In this document: piece after piece, positions 58,613-64,000 of the stretch
Layout: each line of letters opens with the position of its first letter
Position numbering within the stretch: position 1 is the first letter of the stretch
DNA from: Haematomicrobium sanguinis DSM 21259
GTDB lineage: Bacteria > Actinomycetota > Actinomycetes > Actinomycetales > Micrococcaceae
Direction of reading: 5' to 3'
Assembly: GCF_000688395.1 (NCBI RefSeq)
Contig: NZ_JIAG01000006.1
Location: forward strand, 124,001-188,000
Length of the DNA: 64,000 nucleotides
Translations under genes and position numbers: made by a program
Notes under the pieces: model-generated
What the model was told of the DNA's origin: nothing
The model's database searches: none
Seen by the model: the letters and a program-made list of their open reading frames with translations, nothing else

Positions 58613-59672
58613 CGAAGTCATGGGCTTTGTCTGGCTGGTGGTGCTACTGGCTGCCAACGCATTCTTTGTGGCAAGCGAGTTCGCCATTATGAGCGCCAGG
58701 CGTTCTCAGATCGAGCCGAAGGCGGACGCCGGCTCCCAGCGCGCTAAGACCACGCTGTGGGCCATGGAACATGTGTCCCTGATGTTGGCCTGTGCGCAAT
58801 TGGGCATCACCGTGTGTTCGCTGTTGATCTTGAACGTTGCCGAACCCTCCATCAAGGCCGTCTTCGAGGGGCCGTTGGAGTGGATGGGCATCCCCGGCGA
58901 GGTCGGTTATTGGATTGCTTTTGCCATTGCTCTGCTCCTGGTGACGTTCTTGCACGTGACGCTGGGCGAGATGGTCCCCAAGAACTGGGCGGTCACTTTT
59001 GCCGACCGCGCGGCGCTGCTGTTGGCGCCGCCGCTCGTCTTCATTTCCAAGATCGTCAAGCCTATTATCGTGGCGTTGAATTGGCTCGCCAATCATGCCT
59101 TGCGGCTGGTGGGTATTCAGCCCAAGGACGAGGTCAACTCCACGTTCACCCTCGATGAGGTGCAGTCCATTGTGGCCGAGTCGCAACGGCACGGATTGGT
59201 CGATGATGAGTCCGGAGTCATTTCTGGTGCGCTCGAATTCTCCGGGCATACCGCCGACGAAGTGATGGTTCCACTGGATCAACTGATCACGATGCCAGAG
59301 TCCGCCACGCCTGCAGAGGTGGAGGCTGCGGTCGCCAATTACGGCTTCTCCCGCTTCCCGGTCAAGGATGCGGACGGCGAGCTGACCGGCTATGTGCACC
59401 TCAAAGACGTCATGAGCGTGCGCGAAGACCTTGCCGACAAGCCGCTTCGCGAAACCCAAATTCGCACGCTCAGCAATTCGCGCGCCGACGAGGAGATCGA
59501 GGACGTCTTGCTGGATATGCAGGGCAAGAACACCCATATGGCGCGAGTTCTGGACGCTAAGGCAAATACACTCGGGGTGATTTTCCTCGAGGACATCGTG
59601 GAGGAGCTCGTCGGCGAAATTCACGACGCCACCCAAGAGAACGGCCACGAGGCCCACCACACTCACGGCTAG
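58605..59672 (+). CDS. CNNM/CorC-like protein 2 (DUF21-CBS)
   Basis: A 355-residue paralogue of the preceding protein. The DUF21 domain (FVASEFAIMSARRSQIEPKADAGS; FLHVTLGEMVPKNWAV) and CBS pair (DEVMVPLDQLITMPES; ANTLGVIFLEDIVEELVGEI) are present, but the CorC_HlyC domain is missing; the chain ends in a His-rich tail (NGHEAHHTHG). The two probably form a heteromeric cation transporter or regulator. The His-rich end and the zinc operon downstream hint at a metal link. Confidence 0.88.
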   Translation: MNSEVMGFVWLVVLLAANAFFVASEFAIMSARRSQIEPKADAGSQRAKTTLWAMEHVSLMLACAQLGITVCSLLILNVAEPSIKAVFEGPLEWMGIPGEVGYWIAFAIALLLVTFLHVTLGEMVPKNWAVTFADRAALLLAPPLVFISKIVKPIIVALNWLANHALRLVGIQPKDEVNSTFTLDEVQSIVAESQRHGLVDDESGVISGALEFSGHTADEVMVPLDQLITMPESATPAEVEAAVANYGFSRFPVKDADGELTGYVHLKDVMSVREDLADKPLRETQIRTLSNSRADEEIEDVLLDMQGKNTHMARVLDAKANTLGVIFLEDIVEELVGEIHDATQENGHEAHHTHG

Positions 59673-59673
59673 A

Positions 59674-59722
59674 TGAGAATTGTTCGCAAATAAGCTACTG
59701 TGGTTTTTGCGAACAGTTCTCA
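59674..59722. promoter_or_regulatory. Two Zur-like operators before znuA
   Basis: TGAGAATTGTTCGCA (59674-59688) and TGCGAACAGTTCTCA (59708-59722) are near-palindromic 15-mers with the 7-1-7 layout of Fur-family boxes, resembling the Zur consensus TGAAAATGATTTTCA. They are inverted copies of each other, 34 bp apart, in the 66 bases before znuA. Confidence 0.6.
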
Positions 59723-59738
59723 ACAAGATGGGTGTGTC

Positions 59739-60779
59739 ATGTCGTGGCGTCGGCCGTTAACTGTCTTGCTCTCCGCCGCGCTGGCTGTCAGCCTCGGCGC
59801 GTGCTCTAGCGCCGAGTCTGGAGCAAGCGGGGCAGGGGATGAGTCCACCGGCGACGCCGCGGTCCACGTTGTCACTACCACGAACGTCTACGCGAGCATC
59901 GTCCAAGAGATTGGGGGCGACGCCGTTTCGGCACAGCCGATCATCACCTCTGGCGCCCAGGATCCGCACTCCTACGAGGCCACCGCACGCGACCGGCTCG
60001 CCGTCCAAAAGGCCGATCTGGTGGTTCTCAATGGCGGTGGGTATGACGATTTCATGACCACGCTCGCCGAGGCATCCGGGAAAAACCAGGAGTCCGTGGT
60101 CAACGCCGCGGAGGTCTCGGGCCTGGACGGCGCCGATGAGTCAACCGCCGAGCATGAGCACAGCACGGATGAGCACAATACAGATGAGCACGGTACTGAT
60201 GAGCACTGTACAGATTCACAAAGCGCAGAAGGGCATGAGCACGAGCACGGCGATTTCAACGAACACGTTTGGTACTCGCTGGATGCCATGCGCGCACTCG
60301 GGAACACCATTGCCGAGAAGCTCGGCGCTCTCGCTCCCGAGCGCGCCAACGACTTTGCCGCCAACGCCAGCGACTTCGTCAGCCGCATCGATAAGATGCA
60401 GGAACGCGTGAGCGCAATGCGCCCGGCATTCAACGGAAAAACCGTCGCGGAGACGGAACCCGTGAGCGCCTACCTCCTCGAAGACGCCGGATTGCAGAAC
60501 CAGTCACCGAGCGAGTTCATTGCCGCAATGGAAAACCAACAGGACGTCTCGCCCGCGCTCATGAAGAGTATGAAGGATCTCTTAGACGCCAAAGTGGTAC
60601 TCGCTCTTGTCATCAATTCCCAAGCGAGCACCCCGCAAATCGAGCAACTCGCCGCGCAAGCGCGATCGCTCGAGACCCCGGTACTGAGCTTTGGCGAAAC
60701 CATTGACGGCGATCTGAGCTATGTGGAGTGGATGGGCGCCAATATTGAGCAACTCGCCGCAATCCACCCACAAAACTAA
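59739..60779 (+). CDS. znuA: Zinc ABC transporter substrate-binding lipoprotein ZnuA
   Basis: Zinc-binding lipoprotein of 346 residues. A signal peptide with lipobox LGAC puts the lipid on Cys22. Zinc ligands are expected at His77 (DPHSYE), His176 (NEHVWYS), and the C-terminal lobe. A His/Asp/Glu-rich loop at about 138-171 contains four tandem TDEH-type repeats and an EGHEHEHGD end, the mobile metal-capturing loop of ZnuA proteins. The ATG at 59739 is chosen because an earlier in-frame GTG at 59700 spoils the signal peptide. It is the first gene of znuA-znuC-znuB. Confidence 0.93.
   Translation: MSWRRPLTVLLSAALAVSLGACSSAESGASGAGDESTGDAAVHVVTTTNVYASIVQEIGGDAVSAQPIITSGAQDPHSYEATARDRLAVQKADLVVLNGGGYDDFMTTLAEASGKNQESVVNAAEVSGLDGADESTAEHEHSTDEHNTDEHGTDEHCTDSQSAEGHEHEHGDFNEHVWYSLDAMRALGNTIAEKLGALAPERANDFAANASDFVSRIDKMQERVSAMRPAFNGKTVAETEPVSAYLLEDAGLQNQSPSEFIAAMENQQDVSPALMKSMKDLLDAKVVLALVINSQASTPQIEQLAAQARSLETPVLSFGETIDGDLSYVEWMGANIEQLAAIHPQN
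60153..60212 (+). repeat. 15-bp tandem repeat in the znuA His-rich loop
   Basis: Four 15-base units with the core ATGAGCAC encode the run of TDEH motifs. The third base of the variable codons differs, so the repeat is partly diverged. Copy number may vary between strains. Confidence 0.75.
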
Positions 60780-60792
60780 AGGGAGCATTTCG

Positions 60793-61614
60793 ATGAGCGC
60801 ACCGCCCACGCACCCCGACAATCCCGTCGTCGCGGTTCGCGACGCGACCGTAGTTCTCGGCGAACGCACCATCTGGTCCCACCTGAACCTACAGGTGAGC
60901 CCCGGCGAATTCATTGCCATCCTGGGGCCCAACGGTTCGGGAAAAAGCACACTGCTCAAGGCCATGCTCGGGCAGGTCCCGCTGGCGCACGGCGACATCG
61001 AGATCGCCGGAAAACCGGTCCACCGCGGAAACCCGCGGCTGGGCTACATCCCGCAGCAACAACTCTTCGCACCGCAAACTCCGGCCCGGGTGAAAGACCT
61101 CGTCGCGATGGGGATCAACGGCACCAAGTGGGGCCTGCCGCTTCCCAAGGCATCGGTCAAGAACCGTGTAAATACTCTGCTCACACAAGTCGGCGCGGCG
61201 CACCTGGCAACAGAATCCGTCGGCGCCCTTTCCGGCGGCGAACAGCAACGCGTGCGCGTCGCCCAAGCGCTCGCCACCGATCCCGACGTCCTGCTGTGCG
61301 ACGAACCGCTCCTGTCCCTGGACCTGACCCACCAGCGCAGCGTCAGTGCCCTGATCAACCAGCAACGCGTTACCCGCAGCACCGCTGTCCTCTTTGTCAC
61401 CCATGAGATCAACCCGATCTTGCCCTACGTCGGCCGGGTGCTGTACCTGGTGGATTCGCGCTTCCGCATCGGCACCCCGCAGGAAGTCCTCACCTCTGCG
61501 GTGCTCTCCGAGCTTTACGGCTCGCCGGTTCAGGTGCTGCACCTGGACGGTCAAATATTCATCCACGGCGAGCCGACGGCGCGCTGCGATCACGAGCACA
61601 CCGAGGTCGCATGA
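60793..61614 (+). CDS. znuC: Zinc ABC transporter ATPase ZnuC
   Basis: A 273-residue ATP-binding subunit. Walker A GPNGSGKST is at 45-53, the signature is [15 protein letters not shown], and Walker B is VLLCDEPLLSLD. GGGAG lies seven bases before the ATG. The tail is His-rich (CDHEHTEVA). It overlaps znuB by four bases. Confidence 0.94.
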   Translation: MSAPPTHPDNPVVAVRDATVVLGERTIWSHLNLQVSPGEFIAILGPNGSGKSTLLKAMLGQVPLAHGDIEIAGKPVHRGNPRLGYIPQQQLFAPQTPARVKDLVAMGINGTKWGLPLPKASVKNRVNTLLTQVGAAHLATESVGALSGGEQQRVRVAQALATDPDVLLCDEPLLSLDLTHQRSVSALINQQRVTRSTAVLFVTHEINPILPYVGRVLYLVDSRFRIGTPQEVLTSAVLSELYGSPVQVLHLDGQIFIHGEPTARCDHEHTEVA

Positions 61615-62486
61615 ACTGGGACAACATTTTCGGACGAATCTTCAACTTCGACGACTTTGCGGACCTCGTGCCACTCGTCCAGAATTCGCTATGGGCCGCC
61701 GTGATCTTGGGCGTCGTCGGCGGAGTCTTTGGCGTTTTTGTGATGATGCGGGACCTCGCCTTCGCCGTCCACGGTATCGCCGAACTCTCCTTCGCAGGGG
61801 CCGCCTTCGCTCTGCTGATCGGGGCGGATGTCATGACCGGGTCGTTAGTCGGCTCCTTCCTCGCGGCCCTGCTCTTGGGCATGCTGTCGCTACGCTCCTC
61901 CACCCAAAACTCGGTCATCGGGGTGCTCATGCCCTTTGGGCTGGGCTTGGGAATCCTTTTCCTATCTCTTTACGAGGGCCGCGCCGCCAACAAGTTCGGG
62001 CTACTCACCGGGCAGATCGTCGCGGTGGACTCCATTCAACTCACCGGCCTGATCGTCATGGCCATCATCGCCCTCGCGATCCTCGCCGGAATCTGGCGCC
62101 CGCTCGCCTTCGCGAGCGTCGATCCCGTTGTCGCCGCCGCCCGAGGCGTTCCCACCCGCACCCTCGGCGTGCTCTTCCTGATGCTGTTGGCCATTGCCGT
62201 CGCACTTTCCATCCAAGTGGTCGGTGCGCTCCTCGTCTTGGCGCTCTTAATTACCCCCGCGGCCGCCGCGCTCCGCGTGGCCAAGGCGCCTATCGCCGTC
62301 GTTCTTCTGAGCACCATTTTTGCGCTCACGGCGATGGTGGGCGGCATCCTGTTGTCGCTTGGCGGCACGATTCCGGTGAGCCCTTACGTGACCACCATCT
62401 CGTTCGTGATCTACCTGCTGTGCCGCGGAATCGAGGCTATGCGGACGCGGAGTTTGCGCGCTGGCAGGTTGCGCACAGCCCCATGA
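61611..62486 (+). CDS. znuB: Zinc ABC transporter permease ZnuB
   Basis: ABC-3 family permease of 291 residues with about eight membrane helices; GIAELSFAGAAFALLIG is the family motif in the second transmembrane region. Its last 50 bases overlap the convergent zur gene, so transcription of the two may interfere. It works with ZnuA and ZnuC. Confidence 0.93.
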   Translation: MNWDNIFGRIFNFDDFADLVPLVQNSLWAAVILGVVGGVFGVFVMMRDLAFAVHGIAELSFAGAAFALLIGADVMTGSLVGSFLAALLLGMLSLRSSTQNSVIGVLMPFGLGLGILFLSLYEGRAANKFGLLTGQIVAVDSIQLTGLIVMAIIALAILAGIWRPLAFASVDPVVAAARGVPTRTLGVLFLMLLAIAVALSIQVVGALLVLALLITPAAAALRVAKAPIAVVLLSTIFALTAMVGGILLSLGGTIPVSPYVTTISFVIYLLCRGIEAMRTRSLRAGRLRTAP

Positions 62487-62868
62487 TTTCCACGGTGTGA
62501 TTCACCTCGGTGAACCCGTGTTTCGCGGCAATGGCCTGCGCCCACTTCTCCACCTCGGGAGCCTGAATTTCTACCGCTGTGCCGCACTGGCGGCACAGCA
62601 CATGGTGGTGATGCTGCTCCGCCTCGCAGCGGCGATAAATGGCCTCGCCGTCGCCACCGCGCAACACATCCACCAGCCCGGCGTCCGCGAATGCCTGCAA
62701 AATCCGGTAGGTGGTCGCCAGCGACACCCGTCCGCCCGCCTCGGTGATCGTGCGGTGTAACTCTTGCGTGCTCATGAAGTCGTTGGCGTTGTCCAGAGCG
62801 GTCGAGACGGCCAAGCGTTGCTTTGTGACGCGTTGATCGCCCAGTTTGGCGTGCATATGCTGAGCCAT
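62437..62868 (-). CDS. zur: Zinc uptake regulator Zur (Fur family)
   Basis: A 143-residue repressor. The winged helix (STQELHRTITEAGGRVSLATTYRILQAFADAGLVDVL) is followed by the metal domain with HHHH at 86-89 and two CxxC pairs (Cys92/95 and Cys132/135) for the structural zinc. The context next to znuACB makes Zur more likely than Fur. AAGGGTGG lies just before the ATG at 62868; TAGGCT further upstream is a possible -10. It probably acts on the twin boxes before znuA. Confidence 0.93.
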   Translation of the reverse strand: MAQHMHAKLGDQRVTKQRLAVSTALDNANDFMSTQELHRTITEAGGRVSLATTYRILQAFADAGLVDVLRGGDGEAIYRRCEAEQHHHHVLCRQCGTAVEIQAPEVEKWAQAIAAKHGFTEVNHTVEIMGLCATCQRANSASA

Positions 62869-62954
62869 ATTCCACCCTTCGCTTGGCCTGAATTTCTCCT
62901 TTGTAGCCTAACAGTGCCGCGTCGGGGAGCATTCCGGCGCCAGATGCGAGGTGT

Positions 62955-62960
62955 TAGATT
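62955..62960 (+). promoter_or_regulatory. -10 element of a leaderless transcript
   Basis: TAGATT ends six bases before the ATG of the metallo-beta-lactamase-fold gene, with no ribosome site in between. Confidence 0.55.
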
Positions 62961-62966
62961 CAGAGC

Positions 62967-63626
62967 ATGAAGATCACCAAGTTCACTCACGCCTGCGTGC
63001 GACTGGAAAAAGACGGCTCGATCATCACCGTGGACCCGGGAGGATTCTCCGAGATTGAAGAGGCGTGCCAGGGCGCCGACGCGATCCTCATCACCCACGA
63101 GCACCCCGACCACATCGACCCCGACCGGGTGCTCGAGGTACTGGCCGCTCAACCCGAAACGGTGCTCTATGCGCCCTCAGCCGTGGTGGCGATGCTAGGG
63201 GACAAGGCATCGACCGAGGTGGGGGCCCGCATTATGGAGTCGGCGCCGGATTCCCAACTCGAGATTGCCGGTTTCCAGGTGCGCACCTTCGGCGGGCAGC
63301 ATGCGGTCATTCACCCGCTGGTTCCGCTCGTGGCCAACATCGGCTACCTCTTCGATGATGCGGTGTACCACCCGGGCGATTCCTTGGTCGTGCCTTACCG
63401 CGCGGAGCCCGAAGTGCTACTCATCCCGTTCCACGCGCCGTGGTCGAAAGTGTCCGAGGTCGTTGACTTCCTCATTTCGGTGCGCGCCCCGCTGGCTCTC
63501 CCTGTTCACGACGCGCTCCTGAATGAGCTTGGCCGCGGGATCGTTAACCGCAACCTGACCGGGATCGCCGAGCGCTATGGCCTCACCTATGAAGATTGGG
63601 CGCCGGGGGATACCCGCGAGGTGTAG
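62967..63626 (+). CDS. Metallo-beta-lactamase-fold hydrolase (UlaG-like)
   Basis: A 219-residue metal-dependent hydrolase. LITHEHPDHID (residues 41-51) is the HxHxDH metal motif. Further possible ligands are His109-region (GGQHAVIH) and the C-terminal LPVHDALLN. The short form without extra domains fits the UlaG/YycJ-like group. The substrate is unknown. It is divergent from zur, so a link to zinc supply is possible but unproven. Confidence 0.85.
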   Translation: MKITKFTHACVRLEKDGSIITVDPGGFSEIEEACQGADAILITHEHPDHIDPDRVLEVLAAQPETVLYAPSAVVAMLGDKASTEVGARIMESAPDSQLEIAGFQVRTFGGQHAVIHPLVPLVANIGYLFDDAVYHPGDSLVVPYRAEPEVLLIPFHAPWSKVSEVVDFLISVRAPLALPVHDALLNELGRGIVNRNLTGIAERYGLTYEDWAPGDTREV

Positions 63627-63683
63627 TATTCGGGGCGTCTCACCCGCTGATGCACGACGGCGTTGCCTCCGCAGCCGCGGGGG

Positions 63684-64000
63684 TCACCAGGTACCGGTGG
63701 CTAAGAAATTTTCAATCCGGGCGACCTCGTCGCGAGGTGCGAGGCCCTTGGAAGCCAGCCACTCGTCGTCGTAATAGGTGCAGGTGTAGCGCTCGCCGGG
63801 GTCGCATAGCAAGGTGACCACGCTGCCGCGTTCGCCGTTTTCCAGCATGTTGGCGATGATGCCCCAGACGCCCCATAGATTGGTGCCGGTGGAGGGGCCC
63901 GCCGCGATTCCGGTCAGGCTTTTGAGGTGTTGCATGGCGGCGATCGAGGCGCGGTCCGGGACTTGGATCATCGCGTCAATGACACCGGGGACAAAGCTCG
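63684..64000 (-). CDS. PLP-dependent cysteine synthase-like protein (C-terminal part)
   Basis: The frame is open through the right edge, so only the last 105 residues are present. SFVPGVIDAMIQVPDRASI, SLTGIAAGPSTGTNLWGVWGI and a tail with CDPGERYTCTYYDDEWL fit the actinobacterial PLP-dependent cysteine synthase family that includes mycobacterial Cds1, a cysteine desulfhydrase. Direction of the reaction cannot be told from this fragment. Confidence 0.8.
   Translation of the reverse strand, partial: SFVPGVIDAMIQVPDRASIAAMQHLKSLTGIAAGPSTGTNLWGVWGIIANMLENGERGSVVTLLCDPGERYTCTYYDDEWLASKGLAPRDEVARIENFLATGTW

Overview
The window is one contiguous stretch of chromosome from a GC-rich actinobacterium. 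The evidence is WhiB1, the SigR/RsrA pair, the 24-residue ribosomal protein bL37, a fused Kgd-type 2-oxoglutarate enzyme, GuaB1, a SAM-IV riboswitch and many GTG starts with GTGA/ATGA overlaps. Galactofuranose genes (glf, glfT2-like, wzm/wzt) are present but no mycolate or arabinan genes are seen. A non-mycolate lineage such as Actinomycetales/Micrococcales is therefore a reasonable inference, but the genus cannot be fixed. No insertion sequence, prophage, CRISPR array, tRNA or rRNA was found.

Layout. 1-5.7 kb: the end of an NAD-dependent glutamate dehydrogenase, a PdtaS-type histidine kinase facing whiB1 across a block of four hairpins, and a small membrane protein. 5.6-9.7 kb: an EssC/EccC-like FHA-FtsK ATPase with no visible type VII partner. 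10-25.6 kb: a cell-wall glycan region with UDP-galactopyranose mutase, galactofuranosyltransferase, an ABC exporter, a lipoprotein, polytopic membrane proteins, a flippase, glycosyltransferases, the dTDP-rhamnose pathway (rmlA, rmlB, an rmlC-rmlD fusion) and a secreted CHAP protein with LGFP-like repeats. 25.7-30.4 kb: a compact Tad pilus operon. 30.4-35.9 kb: prfB, ftsE-ftsX, an EnvC-like M23 protein, smpB and tmRNA. 36-40.7 kb: two MFS transporters, a fluoride-channel pair and a methyltransferase. 40.8-48.8 kb: a SAM-IV-controlled cysteine desulfurase, hisN, rsgA, aroA, a DoxX protein, sigR-rsrA, bL37 and a quinone oxidoreductase. 49-57 kb: a PadR/DUF4097 operon, a degenerate SGNH protein, kgd and guaB1. 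57-64 kb: a CNNM/CorC-like pair behind a structured leader, the zinc-uptake set znuA-znuC-znuB with convergent zur, a metallo-beta-lactamase-fold protein and the end of a cysteine-synthase-like gene.

How the parts work together. The glf to CHAP-LGFP region looks like a galactan/rhamnan wall-polymer factory: precursor synthesis, polymerisation, export and wall remodelling. sigR-rsrA is a thiol-oxidative stress switch with a textbook SigR promoter. znuACB plus zur is a zinc regulon with two Zur-like operators in front of znuA. smpB and tmRNA form the ribosome-rescue pair, and ftsEX with the M23 protein is a division-hydrolase module.

The least explained signal is a set of long, often perfect, intergenic inverted repeats near gene ends. 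Two sequence families occur twice at distant loci in opposite orientation, and some share short words with each other. Several genes also show a -10 hexamer exactly six bases before the start codon, which marks leaderless mRNAs and was used here to fix starts.
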